From assembly GCF_002295115.1 (NCBI RefSeq), contig NZ_NSFV01000001.1:1-64000 (forward strand): a stretch of DNA of 64,000 nt, given 5' to 3'. The position numbers were made by a program, and so were the translations under genes. Below the pieces are notes generated by a model. It made no database searches. It worked only from the letters and a program-made list of their open reading frames with translations, and was not told the DNA's origin. Source of the DNA: Mesorhizobium sp. WSM4311 (lineage in GTDB: Bacteria; Pseudomonadota; Alphaproteobacteria; Rhizobiales; Rhizobiaceae). Of the stretch, positions 50,297-58,778 are shown one piece after another (position 1 is the first letter of the stretch; each line of letters begins with the position of its first letter).

Positions 50297-51592
50297 TCAG
50301 TTCACTGGCCCCGCCCGCTGGTCGGCGTCGGTGAGCGTGCCCAGGAAGGCGACGATGTCGTCGATCTCGGCGGTGTTCAGCGCCGGTCTGTCGCCGGGCT
50401 TCTTGCCGTCGAAGGGCGGATCCTGATTCAAGTTTCCCCAGTAAGCCTTTGGCAGATCGTCATATTTCCTGACCGTGCCGTCGACGTTCCTGGGGTACCA
50501 GTGGCTGGGATCGGTGTCGCGGCTGGCGTAGAAGGCGACCGCGTCGCGCAGCGTGTGGAAGGCGCCATTGTGAAAGAAGCTCTTGCGCAGCGCGACGTTG
50601 CGCAGGGTCGGCGTCCTGAACAGGCCGCAATATTCGGTCCGCGCCTTGAAGTCGGTGCGCAGCGGGCCGCACAGGCCGAGATCGGCATAGGCGGGGTCGG
50701 CATTGGCCGGAATGGCGGCATTGCGCGGCACGGCGATGGCGATCAGGCCGAAATCGGTGAATTGCGGCGGCTCGCCGTCTTTGGCCGGTTCGCTGAGATG
50801 GCAGCTGGCGCAATTGCCTTTGGTCTCGTCCTCGAACAGCGCGCGGCCGCGCAATTCCTGCGCTGTCAGTTGCGCCTTGCCGGCGAGGAAGGCGTCGTAG
50901 CGGCTGGAATAGGGATAGAAATCGGCAGCGCTCTGCTCGAAGGTGCCGAGCGCCTCGGCGGCCGCGTCGAAGGCATCGCGCGCGCGGTCGAACACGTCGT
51001 CGCCGAAGGCCGCCTTGAAGTCGCCGGCATAGGCGGCCTTACGCAAGGCCGCGGCGACGGCGGCCTCATCCTTGTTGGCCATCTCGAAGGGCGAGAGCAG
51101 GGGGATTTTCGCCTGGTCCTTGCCGTGGTCGGCGCGGCCGTCCCAGGTCAGGCCGCCGGTCGGGCCATTGTCGACGCTCTCGTCGCCCTCATCCTCGGAA
51201 TCGTAGAAATGCTCGGTGAAGGCTGGCGCCGCCTGGAGATAGCGCAGCGACGGCACGGCGCGCACGCCCGGCCGGTCGAGGTTTGGACCGCCCATCTCGA
51301 CGGGTGCCGCCGACGCCGGACCGAAGGCATGGCGCGGGTCATGGCAAGACGAGCAGGCCTGCCTGCCGGAGGCCGAGAGAGCGGGATCGAAGAACATTTT
51401 GCGGCCAAGCGCGGTCAGCGCCTCGGCTCGGGCGAAGGCGTCGGCGCGCGATAGCGGGCCGGGGTGGACGCTGCCTGGTCCGGCGCGGACAAGGCTTGCC
51501 GGCAAAGCGATGGCAAGGCCGAACAACGATGCGGCGGCGGCCGCGATCATCAGGCGTTTGCCTCGTCCTGTCGTCATGAATTCCATGTCCAT
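50297..51592 (-). CDS. Di-heme cytochrome c peroxidase (MauG/CcpA family)
   Basis: A 431-residue exported protein with a signal peptide (residues about 10-38). Two c-type heme sites are visible: CSSCHDPRHAFGP (near residue 80) and CASCHLSEPAK (near 243). The distal part contains FRTPTLRNVALRKSFFHNGAFHTL, the usual calcium- and heme-ligand region of this family. It reduces hydrogen peroxide in the periplasm or oxidises a protein substrate, as MauG does. Start choices at codons 1, 3 and 6 are not resolved. Confidence 0.9.
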   Translation of the reverse strand: MDMEFMTTGRGKRLMIAAAAASLFGLAIALPASLVRAGPGSVHPGPLSRADAFARAEALTALGRKMFFDPALSASGRQACSSCHDPRHAFGPASAAPVEMGGPNLDRPGVRAVPSLRYLQAAPAFTEHFYDSEDEGDESVDNGPTGGLTWDGRADHGKDQAKIPLLSPFEMANKDEAAVAAALRKAAYAGDFKAAFGDDVFDRARDAFDAAAEALGTFEQSAADFYPYSSRYDAFLAGKAQLTAQELRGRALFEDETKGNCASCHLSEPAKDGEPPQFTDFGLIAIAVPRNAAIPANADPAYADLGLCGPLRTDFKARTEYCGLFRTPTLRNVALRKSFFHNGAFHTLRDAVAFYASRDTDPSHWYPRNVDGTVRKYDDLPKAYWGNLNQDPPFDGKKPGDRPALNTAEIDDIVAFLGTLTDADQRAGPVN

Positions 51593-51644
51593 TTCGCTCA
51601 GCAGTTAGGTTCGCACTGCAACGGATTGATGACTGGTTCGACCC

Positions 51645-52127
51645 TCACGAAACCGTGTTCGCGCGGATCAGCTCGCGGCCGATCGGCTTTGGCGTCTCGC
51701 TGCGCAGCACCAGCGCCGTGGTGACCGCGCCATGGCGCGCCACGGCGTCGACGATGGTTTCAAGGTGGGCGGGCGAGGGCACCACCACTTTCAGGATGAA
51801 GCAGTCCTCGCCGGTCAGCCGGTGCACCTCGGTAATCTCGGGCATTTCGGCGAACTGCTTCAGGCAAGGGCGGATGTGCTCATGCGTGGTGCGCACGCGG
51901 ATGATGGCCATCATGCCGAGGCCAAGGGCCGCCGGATCGATCACCGCGGTGTAGCCGGCAATGACGCCGCGCTCCTCCAGCCGCTTCACCCGCTCGGAGG
52001 TTGCCGGCTGCGACAGGCCGACCCGGCGGCCGAGCTCCGATATGCCGATGCGGCCGTTCTCCTGCATGGCCTCGATGATGGCGATGTCGGTCGGGTCGAG
52101 CGGCGCGCGCTCATCGCTGGTCTTCAT
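51645..52127 (-). CDS. Lrp/AsnC-family transcriptional regulator
   Basis: A 160-residue regulator: helix-turn-helix at residues 12-65 (NGRIGISELGRRVGLSQPATSERVKRLEERGVI), RAM domain after residue 72. The ATG at 52127 fits the family; a longer frame to 52292 covers the promoter and the divergent gene. It is divergent from the RBBP9-like hydrolase and probably regulates it. Confidence 0.92.
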   Translation of the reverse strand: MKTSDERAPLDPTDIAIIEAMQENGRIGISELGRRVGLSQPATSERVKRLEERGVIAGYTAVIDPAALGLGMMAIIRVRTTHEHIRPCLKQFAEMPEITEVHRLTGEDCFILKVVVPSPAHLETIVDAVARHGAVTTALVLRSETPKPIGRELIRANTVS

Positions 52128-52235
52128 GGTCACCTTGAATCCATCGGCGAGGAAATGACTTTTCCGATGATTTCCCATTCCCGATGCCAGCGCAAGCCGC
52201 CACCATGCAGCTGTGATCGATAGGAGCAAGGCGAC

Positions 52236-52769
52236 ATGACGTATTTCATCATCCTGCCGGGCAGCGGCGGTTCCGGCCCGGCGCATTGGCAATCGCGCTG
52301 GGAACGCGCCGATCCGGCGATGCGGCGCTTCCAGCCCTCAAGCTGGGACCTGCCCGATTTCACCGACTGGCTGGCGGCGCTGGAGGCTGCCGTGATCGCG
52401 GCGCCCGAGCCACCTGTCTTGGTCGCGCACAGCCTGTCCTGCCTGCTTGTCGCGCATTGGCAGAAGATTTCGCAAAGGCCAGTGAAGGCGGCCTTGCTGG
52501 TCGGCGTTCCCGATCCGGCGTCGGCGGTCTTTCCCGGATATGGCATGGCCTTCGCGCGGATTCCGCAGGGCAGGCTGCGCTTTGCCTCGCTGGTGGTGAC
52601 CAGCACGAACGACCCCTATGGCTCGCAGGAGTATGCCGAGGCGCGGGCGACGCAATGGGGCAGCCGCCTGGCCGTGATCGGGCCGCTCGGCCACATCAAT
52701 GCCGAAAGCGGCCTGGGCGACTGGCCGGAAGGCCTCAAACTTCTCGACGGTCTGGTTTGCGAGGCTTGA
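52236..52769 (+). CDS. RBBP9/YdeN-like alpha/beta hydrolase
   Basis: A 177-residue small hydrolase. The start IILPGSGGSGPAHWQSRWE and the nucleophile VLVAHSLSCLLVAHW (serine near residue 71) are diagnostic of the YdeN/RBBP9 serine-hydrolase family; a histidine near GPLGHINAESGLGDWPEG completes the site. The physiological substrate is unknown. It is divergent from the Lrp-type regulator and converges on the DUF922 gene with a 6-base gap. Confidence 0.88.
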   Translation: MTYFIILPGSGGSGPAHWQSRWERADPAMRRFQPSSWDLPDFTDWLAALEAAVIAAPEPPVLVAHSLSCLLVAHWQKISQRPVKAALLVGVPDPASAVFPGYGMAFARIPQGRLRFASLVVTSTNDPYGSQEYAEARATQWGSRLAVIGPLGHINAESGLGDWPEGLKLLDGLVCEA

Positions 52770-52775
52770 GGGCGC

Positions 52776-53381
52776 TCAGCCGCCATTCACCAAGGCAAGG
52801 ATAAGCTTCTGCAGATTACCGCCCGGGCCGAGTTCGACACGGTCGAAATCGCGGCTGGCCTGGCGCTGCGCCTGCGAGAGCGCGGACAGGCGCTTGGTCA
52901 TCTCGGCGCGGATCTTGCTGCATTTGGCGTCGTCGGCGACCGTCAGGCCGACGGTCGCAGCCTCGATCTTGCGCACCATGTCGACAATGGTGGCGCCATG
53001 CACCTTCTCATGGGCGCTGACGCCGGCGAGGAAAACCTCCCAGTTCTTCTGGATGGCAGGCGGCAGCGGCGCGGAGGGGCTGGGCAAGGTGTAGGTGATG
53101 ATCAGCTTCGGCTTGGCCGACACCAGCACGCAGGCTCCGGCCCGCGCCTGATAGTCCCTGGTCCAGGTCAGCTTGAAATTGGTGTGGGCGATGGCGCGGG
53201 CGACGCCGACATTCGGCCCGTTCTCGCCGATCGAGCGATAGAGCTCCGGCCCGGACTGGCCCGAAATGGCGTAGGTTTCGACCTTCTCGACCGGCTTCCA
53301 TTGCGCATGGGCGGTGACAGGCAAGGCCACCAGTGCGGCCAGCAGAAGACACAGGCGAACTCTCAACACAACGCTCTCCAA
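52776..53381 (-). CDS. DUF922 family exported protein (metalloprotease-like)
   Basis: A 201-residue secreted protein with a signal peptide (about residues 1-26, cleavage after AHA). The DUF922 core includes YAISGQSGPELYRSIGENG and an H-E-x2-H motif (GVSAHEKVHGATIVD, near residue 122), which is the hallmark zinc-protease helix of the family. It probably acts in the periplasm or outside the cell. It converges on the RBBP9-like gene and diverges from an exported hypothetical. Confidence 0.85.
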   Translation of the reverse strand: MESVVLRVRLCLLLAALVALPVTAHAQWKPVEKVETYAISGQSGPELYRSIGENGPNVGVARAIAHTNFKLTWTRDYQARAGACVLVSAKPKLIITYTLPSPSAPLPPAIQKNWEVFLAGVSAHEKVHGATIVDMVRKIEAATVGLTVADDAKCSKIRAEMTKRLSALSQAQRQASRDFDRVELGPGGNLQKLILALVNGG

Positions 53382-53471
53382 GGCGGGACCGACCTTGCCA
53401 CAACGGGCAATGCCACCGGCTCGCTTTTCCTATATGCTGCCGGCGGACGCCGCAATTGTCAGGGGGAACTC

Positions 53472-53969
53472 ATGAGAGCTGGATATCTCGTCGTCGCCGG
53501 TGCCGTGGCTATGCTGCAGGCCGCGCAGCCGGCTTTTGCCGCGTCGTGCAGCGGCTGGGGCGCGAAGATGGAGGAGGACGAGGGCGGCAGCGTGCTGACC
53601 GCCTCGGTCTGCGGCGGACCAAAAGGCGACGCGCATCTGATGCTGGCCTGTTTCGACAAGCCGGTGCTGAGCTTAGACCTCGGTGCCAGCGGCCAGCAAC
53701 TCGAGCCCGGCATCAGCGGCGCGTTCGATTTCAAAGCCGACGGCAAGACGGTGACCAGGACGCTGCAGCTGGAGGCCATGTACAATTACTTCGTGGTGGA
53801 CCTGGCCAAAGCCGATCCGCTGCTCGATCTGCTGCGGGGGAAGGGGGATGTGACGGTCAGTTCGGCCAAATATGGCGCGAACAGTTTTCCGCTGAAGGGT
53901 TCGAAGGGGGCCATCGGCAAAGTGCTGGCGCAGTGCGGGAAGGCCAAGCCTGCCGCTGATGCGGATTAA
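53472..53969 (+). CDS. Exported hypothetical protein
   Basis: A 165-residue secreted protein with a signal peptide (about residues 1-24, ending PAFAA). The mature part has paired cysteines (AASCSGWG, ASVCGG, MLACFDKP, AQCGKAK) that could form two disulfides, and a beta-rich body. I recognise no family. GGGGG stands 6 bases upstream of the ATG. It is followed by a palindromic repeat. Confidence 0.78.
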   Translation: MRAGYLVVAGAVAMLQAAQPAFAASCSGWGAKMEEDEGGSVLTASVCGGPKGDAHLMLACFDKPVLSLDLGASGQQLEPGISGAFDFKADGKTVTRTLQLEAMYNYFVVDLAKADPLLDLLRGKGDVTVSSAKYGANSFPLKGSKGAIGKVLAQCGKAKPAADAD

Positions 53970-53988
53970 ACCTCAAAGGGTTGCGCCG

Positions 53989-54160
53989 CCCCTCATTGTC
54001 CTGCCGGACATTTCTCCCCGTATAGAGACGGGGAGAAAGACGCTCCGACGAATGATTTCGCCAAATTGTCGGCGTTGCTGAAAAGGCGCGTAGGGCCGTG
54101 ACAGCATCCTTCTCCCCGTCACTATACGGGGAGAAGGTGCCGGCAGGCGGATGAGGGGCA
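53989..54160. repeat. RIME-like palindromic element with tata-type core
   Basis: About 172 bases between convergent genes. Left part: CCCCTCATTGTCCTGCCGG followed by the hairpin TTCTCCCCG-TATAGAGA-CGGGGAGAA. Right part: CTTCTCCCCGTCACTATACG..GGGGAGAAGG, GCCGGCAGG and GGATGAGGGG in inverted order. The nested structure is related to, but distinct from, the elements at 4850, 7654 and 56397. Confidence 0.7.
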
Positions 54161-54183
54161 GCACTGTGCTCGCCTGTTATCAC

Positions 54184-55629
54184 TCAATGCCGCATCACCC
54201 CACCCAACCGTACCGCTGCCGCCCTCAACTGCTCATCCGAAAACCCGGAAAAGCCCAGCACCAGGCCATGCTTCGGCGCGCCGTCGATGAACATCGCGGA
54301 CAGCGCTCGCGCGCCGACGCCCACCGCCTTCGCCGCCTCGACGATCGCCGTGTCCGGCCCGTTGCCCCTGAGCATCGCCATCAGGTGCAGCCCCTGTTCG
54401 GGCACCGTCACATCGAGCCTGTCGCCGCAATGCGCCTGCAGGCCCGCCACCAGCACGTCGCGCGCGGCTTGCACGCGGCGGCGCACGCGCCTGAGATGCG
54501 CGGCGAAGTGGCCTTCGTTCAACAGGTCGGTCAGCGCGCCCTCGGCCAGCGTCGAAGGGTAACGGTCCGAGCGCGCCCTGATCGCCATGACGGCATCGAG
54601 CAACGGTTCCGGCACCACGACATAGCCGATGCGCAGGCCGGGGAAGAGGACCTTGGAGAAGGTGCCGAGATAGGCGACGCGGCCCGCGCCATCCATGCCT
54701 TGCAGCGAGGTCAGCGGCGGGCCGGCATAGCGGAACTCGCTGTCATAGTCGTCCTCGATGATCCAGGCATCGTTGCGCCGCGCCCAGTCGAGCAAGGCGA
54801 GGCGACGGCGCATCGTCATGGTCACGCCGAGCGGATATTGGTGCGAGGGCGTGACATAGGCCGCGCGCGCCTTTGGGCAGAGACGTTCGCCGATCTCGGG
54901 ATCGAGCCCTTCGGCGTCGACCGGCACGGCGACGATGCCGGCGCCGCTGCCGGCCAGCGCGGCGTGCGCCATGGGATAGCAGGGGTTTTCCAGCCACACG
55001 GCATCGCCGGGGCGAAGTGCCGCGCGCGCCAGAAGGTCCAGCCCCTGCTGCGTGCCCGAGGTCAGCAGGATCTGGCCGGCGTCGCAGCGCACGCCGCGCG
55101 CGGTCCTGAGATAAGTGGCAATCGCGCTGCGCAGCGGAAGGCCGCCGCGCGGATCGCCATAGCGGAAATGTTCGGGGCCGGGGCGGGCGAGGTGGCGCGA
55201 CAGCAGGATGCGGAACAGGTTCAGCGTGCGCGGGTCGGACACCGCCACGCCAAGGCCGCAAGGCAGCGAAGTGGCGGCGTCAATCTCCGGCGGACGCGCC
55301 TTGGCCAGCGTTGTCGGCAGATATGGCACGTCGGGCGCGACGAATGTGCCGGCGCCGACCTTGGCCACGGCAAAGCCTTCCGAGATCAGCATTTCGAAAC
55401 AGGCGACCGCCGCCGAACGCGACAGGCCGAAACGTTGCGCAAGGTCGCGGGTGGTCGGCAGCTTGGCGCCGGCGGCCAGCGCGCCGGTCTCGATCAGCCG
55501 CCTGAGTGCAGCGTAAAGCTCGCGGCTGCGCGGGCCGTCGCCCGGCAGGACCGGGATCAACGCCGACCAATCCGGCGGATTGGTCTGAATTTTATCTCCC
55601 TGATTGGTTCTTTTATCGACCAATGCCAT
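54184..55629 (-). CDS. MocR/PdxR-type transcriptional regulator (GntR HTH + aminotransferase)
   Basis: A 481-residue chimeric regulator. An N-terminal GntR winged helix (about residues 30-90; LPTTRDLAQRFGLSRSAAVACFE) is joined to a fold-type I aminotransferase domain (about 125-480) with the PLP lysine in GTFSKVLFPGLRIGY (near 315). PdxR/MocR proteins sense PLP and control vitamin B6 genes among others. It faces a PNPOx-family gene over paired ACCAAT sites, one pair of which lies inside its own first codons. Confidence 0.9.
   Translation of the reverse strand: MALVDKRTNQGDKIQTNPPDWSALIPVLPGDGPRSRELYAALRRLIETGALAAGAKLPTTRDLAQRFGLSRSAAVACFEMLISEGFAVAKVGAGTFVAPDVPYLPTTLAKARPPEIDAATSLPCGLGVAVSDPRTLNLFRILLSRHLARPGPEHFRYGDPRGGLPLRSAIATYLRTARGVRCDAGQILLTSGTQQGLDLLARAALRPGDAVWLENPCYPMAHAALAGSGAGIVAVPVDAEGLDPEIGERLCPKARAAYVTPSHQYPLGVTMTMRRRLALLDWARRNDAWIIEDDYDSEFRYAGPPLTSLQGMDGAGRVAYLGTFSKVLFPGLRIGYVVVPEPLLDAVMAIRARSDRYPSTLAEGALTDLLNEGHFAAHLRRVRRRVQAARDVLVAGLQAHCGDRLDVTVPEQGLHLMAMLRGNGPDTAIVEAAKAVGVGARALSAMFIDGAPKHGLVLGFSGFSDEQLRAAAVRLGGVMRH
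55565..55624. promoter_or_regulatory. Paired ACCAAT/ATTGGT sites, candidate MocR operator
   Basis: GACCAAT-N7-ATTGGTC (55565-55585) is a perfect inverted repeat inside codons 15-22 of the MocR-type gene. A second pair, ATTGGT-N10-ACCAAT (55603-55624), points the other way, ending 5 bases from the MocR-type start codon. Four half-sites within 60 bases suit a dimeric or tetrameric MocR protein acting on both divergent genes. Confidence 0.65.
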
Positions 55630-55658
55630 GGCGCATGGTTGGCAGACAACAGCCGAGG

Positions 55659-56387
55659 ATGCAAGCCGTGAACGACGTCTCCGCCAGCTTTCCAACCACC
55701 AGCCGCAACCGGGTCAAGCGCCTGCATGAGCGCGGCAGCTACGACCATGCGGCCGTCTTCGCGGTGCTGGATGCCGGGCTGCTCTGCCACGTCGCCTACA
55801 CGTTCGACGGCCAGCCCTATTGCACGCCCACCATTCACTGGCGCGAGGGCGACATGCTCTACTGGCACGGCTCATCGGCCAGCCGCATGCTGCGCCAGCT
55901 GCGCGGCGGCACGCCGGCCTGTCTCACCGTGTCGCATCTCGACGGACTGGTGCTGGCGCGCACCGGGTTCAACCATTCCGCCAACTACCGCTCGGCGATG
56001 TGCTTTGGCACCGCGCGGATTGTCGACGAGCCGGAGGAAAAGATGAAGGCGCTGGCCGGCGTCGTCGACCGCTTCTATCCCGGCCGCAGCGAAACCTTGC
56101 GGCCGATCTCGGCGCAGGAAGCCAAGGCGACGATGGTGATCGGCATGCGCATCGAGGAGGCGTCAGCCAAAGTGCGCGCCAAGGGCGTCGGCGACGACGA
56201 GGAGGACTATGGCCATCCGGTGTGGGCCGGCGTCATCCCGGTGCGGACGGTGATCGGCGCCGCCGAGCCGTGTCCGAGGCTGCTGCCCGGCATAGAGCGG
56301 CCGCGGAATCTGGCTGGATACGCCGAGGGCGAGAGGCTGGATCAGGCGCTGATAAAGGCGCAAAGGGTGTATGAGGGCGAGGAGTAA
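55659..56387 (+). CDS. Pyridoxamine 5'-phosphate oxidase family (FMN split-barrel) protein
   Basis: A 242-residue flavin/split-barrel protein. Family blocks are LLCHVAYTFDGQPYCTPTIHWREGDMLYWHGSSASRMLRQL (FMN pocket, near residue 50) and AKATMVIGMRIEEASAKVRAKG (near 170). It may act on B6 vitamers or another oxidised cofactor; it is not the classical PdxH. A GTG nine bases in is the alternative start, since GAGG lies directly against this ATG. It is divergent from a MocR-type regulator, the usual partner. Confidence 0.85.
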   Translation: MQAVNDVSASFPTTSRNRVKRLHERGSYDHAAVFAVLDAGLLCHVAYTFDGQPYCTPTIHWREGDMLYWHGSSASRMLRQLRGGTPACLTVSHLDGLVLARTGFNHSANYRSAMCFGTARIVDEPEEKMKALAGVVDRFYPGRSETLRPISAQEAKATMVIGMRIEEASAKVRAKGVGDDEEDYGHPVWAGVIPVRTVIGAAEPCPRLLPGIERPRNLAGYAEGERLDQALIKAQRVYEGEE

Positions 56388-56396
56388 CTAGCCCTC

Positions 56397-56550
56397 TTCC
56401 TTCTCCCCTTGCGGGAGAAGGTGGCCTCGCGAAGCGAGGTCGGATGAGGGGTGTTCCAGGGAGTGCCGACGCCTCACTCCGCTGGAACACCCCTCATCCG
56501 TCTCGGCGCTGCGCGCCGATCCACCTTCCCCCACAAGGGGGGAAGGAAGA
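56397..56550. repeat. RIME-like palindromic element, copy B of a near-identical pair
   Basis: A close copy of 7654-7802 with the same nested stems. In the 15-base stem the C-G pair of copy A (7710/7743) is a T-A pair here (56454/56487): TGAGGGGTGTTCCAG with CTGGAACACCCCTCA. It fills the gap between the PNPOx-family and GNAT genes. Confidence 0.8.
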
Positions 56551-56592
56551 AGCCGCCTTGCCGCCGCCACTGCCCCGCGCTATCCCGGCGCC

Positions 56593-57045
56593 ATGATCAC
56601 CTTCCGCAAGGCGCAAGCCTCCGACCTGCCGGCAATCGTCGCCATGCTGGCCGACGATCCGCTAGGCGCGGCCCGCGAGGATGCCTCCTTGCCGCTGGCG
56701 CCTGGCTATCTCGATGCCTTCAACGCCATCGATGTCGATCCCAACCAGCTGCTGGCGGTGGCCGTGGACGGAGCCGAGGTGATCGGCACGTTGCAGGTCA
56801 CCTTCCTTGCCGGGCTGTCGCGCAAGGGCGCCTGGCGCGGGCAGATCGAGGCGGTTCGCGTCGCCGGCCATCGGCGATCGGGCGGCATCGGCCGGCTGAT
56901 GGTCGAATGGGCGATCGATCAATGCCGGGCGCGCGGCTGCGGCCTTGTGCAACTGACCACCGACAAGGGGCGGGCGGATGCGCACCGCTTCTATGAAAAC
57001 CTCGGCTTCACCGGCAGCCATATTGGCTACAAGAAGGGCCTTTAG
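56593..57045 (+). CDS. GNAT-family N-acetyltransferase
   Basis: A 150-residue acetyltransferase. The acetyl-CoA loop reads VAGHRRSGGIGRLMVEWAI (R/Q-x2-G-x-G/A region, near residue 92), preceded by IEAVRV and followed by CGLVQLTTDKGRADAHRFYENLGFTGSHIGYKK, which is the usual end of the fold. The substrate is unknown. It begins just after the palindromic repeat. Confidence 0.9.
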   Translation: MITFRKAQASDLPAIVAMLADDPLGAAREDASLPLAPGYLDAFNAIDVDPNQLLAVAVDGAEVIGTLQVTFLAGLSRKGAWRGQIEAVRVAGHRRSGGIGRLMVEWAIDQCRARGCGLVQLTTDKGRADAHRFYENLGFTGSHIGYKKGL

Positions 57046-57102
57046 GCGCATCCGTTCCGCCCCTGCGGCGGCTGGCGTATAGCGGAAGGCTTTCAGGCAC
57101 TA

Positions 57103-57131
57103 TTCAAATTGCCTGACAAAGCGGATATAGG
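57103..57131 (+). promoter_or_regulatory. Sigma-70-like promoter of the aminotransferase gene
   Basis: TTCAAA (57103-57108) and TATAGG (57126-57131) are 17 bases apart. The -10 overlaps the left arm of the operator at 57125-57151. Confidence 0.5.
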
Positions 57132-57151
57132 TCAGCTACATTGACCTATAT
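57125..57151. promoter_or_regulatory. Perfect 10-7-10 palindrome over the aminotransferase promoter
   Basis: Arms ATATAGGTCA (57125-57134) and TGACCTATAT (57142-57151) flank GCTACAT. The site covers the probable -10, so a bound protein would repress. No regulator gene is adjacent; the binder must be encoded elsewhere. Confidence 0.75.
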
Positions 57152-57175
57152 GAAAATCGTCCGGGGAGGCGTGAC

Positions 57176-58384
57176 TTGACCCTTTTGAACCTGTTGGCTT
57201 CGCGCTCGTCGCGCATGAAGGCCTCCGAAATCCGCGAACTCCTGAAGCTGCTCGACCAGCCGGACATTATCTCCTTCGCCGGCGGCATTCCCGATCCGAC
57301 GCTGTTTCCGGCCGAGGCCATCCGCGATGCCTATGCCGAGGTGCTGGGCGGTGCGGAGGCTGGCGCGGCACTGCAATACCAGGTGTCGGAAGGTTACCTG
57401 CCGTTGCGGCGCTGGATCGCCGGGCAGATGGGCACGCTCGACGTCGCCTGCGACGAGGCCAACATCTTCATCACCTCCGGCTCGCAGCAGGCGCTGGATT
57501 ATCTGGGCAAACTGTTCCTGTCGCCGGGCGACACCGCGCTGGTGACATGGCCGACCTATCTCGGCGCGCTGCAGGCCTTCAATGCCTATGAGCCGCGTTA
57601 CGACCGGCTGCGGCCCGAAGGCGGCAACATGACGCCGGACGCTTATCGCGCGGCGGCCGCCGCAAATGGCGGCAAGGTCAAGTTCGCCTACCTGGTGCCC
57701 GACTTCGCCAACCCGACTGGCAACACGCTGGACAGGACGCAGCGTGAAGCGGTGCTCGACCTTGCCGGCGAACTCGACATCGCCGTCATCGAGGACGCCG
57801 CCTATCGCGCCCTGCGCTATGACGGCGAGGGCGTGCCGCCGATCCTGGCGCTCGATTGCGCGCGCTGCGGCTCTATCGACAAGGCGCGCACGCTCTATTG
57901 CGGCTCGTTCTCGAAAATCCTGTCGCCGGGCATGCGCGTTGGCTGGGTGTGCGCCCCGCGCCATGTGGTGGAAAAACTGGTGCTGATGAAGCAGGCTTCC
58001 GACCTGCACAGCCCGTCGATCAACCAGCTGGTCATGCACCGCGTCGCCGAATCCGTGTTCGACGGCCAGGTCGACAAACTTATCGGCGCCTATCGAGAGC
58101 GCCGTGACGGGCTGCTCGGCGCGCTCGAAGCCAACATGCCGGAGGGCGTGACCTGGAGCCGCCCGGAAGGCGGCATGTTCGTCTGGGCGACATTGCCCGA
58201 AGGGTCCGATGCCACCGAACTCCTGGCGCGGTCGGTGAAGGAGGCGCGCGTCGCCTTTGTGCCCGGCAACGCTTTTTACGCCGATGGCACCGGGCGCAAC
58301 ACGCTGCGGCTGTCCTTCACGCTGGCCGACCGCCGCGCGGTGACCGAGGGCATTCCACGGCTGGCGGCGCTGCTGAAGCGGTAG
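57176..58384 (+). CDS. PLP-dependent aminotransferase (class I/II, 2-aminoadipate-type)
   Basis: A 402-residue fold-type I aminotransferase. Landmarks are ISFAGGIPDPTLFP (near residue 37), YLVPDFANPTGNT (near 180, N contacts PLP), VIEDAAYRALRY (D contacts the pyridine nitrogen) and the lysine in GSFSKILSPGMRVGW (near 245). It resembles LysN-type enzymes of broad specificity. The start is the TTG at 57176, with GGGGAGG 6 bases upstream. The operator directly upstream indicates tight control. Confidence 0.9.
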   Translation: MTLLNLLASRSSRMKASEIRELLKLLDQPDIISFAGGIPDPTLFPAEAIRDAYAEVLGGAEAGAALQYQVSEGYLPLRRWIAGQMGTLDVACDEANIFITSGSQQALDYLGKLFLSPGDTALVTWPTYLGALQAFNAYEPRYDRLRPEGGNMTPDAYRAAAAANGGKVKFAYLVPDFANPTGNTLDRTQREAVLDLAGELDIAVIEDAAYRALRYDGEGVPPILALDCARCGSIDKARTLYCGSFSKILSPGMRVGWVCAPRHVVEKLVLMKQASDLHSPSINQLVMHRVAESVFDGQVDKLIGAYRERRDGLLGALEANMPEGVTWSRPEGGMFVWATLPEGSDATELLARSVKEARVAFVPGNAFYADGTGRNTLRLSFTLADRRAVTEGIPRLAALLKR

Positions 58385-58407
58385 GCCGGTCGCGGAAGGC
58401 GGCATTT

Positions 58408-58662
58408 CTACGCCGTCACGGTGACCAGGTGCCTGAGTATCGCAAGCCTGGTGCGCGCCAGTTTGCGGAGCGGTTTTTCAAAATCTTCCTCGCCGGTCTC
58501 GACGACGAAGACCAATGTCACGAAGTCGAGCATGAACTCGTCGATTGCCGTGGCGACCGCCTGCGACTTGCCCTTGAAGTGCCGCAGCAAGGCGTTTGCC
58601 TCCTCGACGTCGCCGGCCCCGGCGCTGTCGATAAGCGCTTCCAGTCTCTCAAAACAATCCAA
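58408..58662 (-). CDS. Small hypothetical protein
   Basis: An 84-residue, mostly helical frame (CFERLEALIDSAGAGDVEEANALLRHFKGKSQAVATAIDEFMLDFVTLVFVVETGEEDFEKPLRKLARTR). The TTG at 58662 is preferred because GGAGG ends 8 bases upstream; a GTG at 58686 would add 8 residues. I recognise no family. It is divergent from the candidate small RNA and converges on the aminotransferase gene. Confidence 0.62.
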   Translation of the reverse strand: MDCFERLEALIDSAGAGDVEEANALLRHFKGKSQAVATAIDEFMLDFVTLVFVVETGEEDFEKPLRKLARTRLAILRHLVTVTA

Positions 58663-58749
58663 TCGTGGTTCCTCCCGCCGCGCCACGAAACTCCGGTTTG
58701 ATCGGAAAGTTCCCGTCAGGAGAATTTTCTCCCGAAAAAAGATCGGGGT

Positions 58750-58774
58750 GGAACCTCTTCAGCCGACAGGTGTT
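58750..58774 (+). promoter_or_regulatory. EcfG-like (general stress response) promoter
   Basis: GGAAC (58750-58754), a 16-base spacer and TGTT (58771-58774). The alphaproteobacterial EcfG consensus is GGAAC-N16/17-CGTT, so only the first base of the -10 box differs. Transcription would start near 58780, immediately at the first stem-loop of the candidate RNA. Confidence 0.6.
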
Positions 58775-58778
58775 CCTA

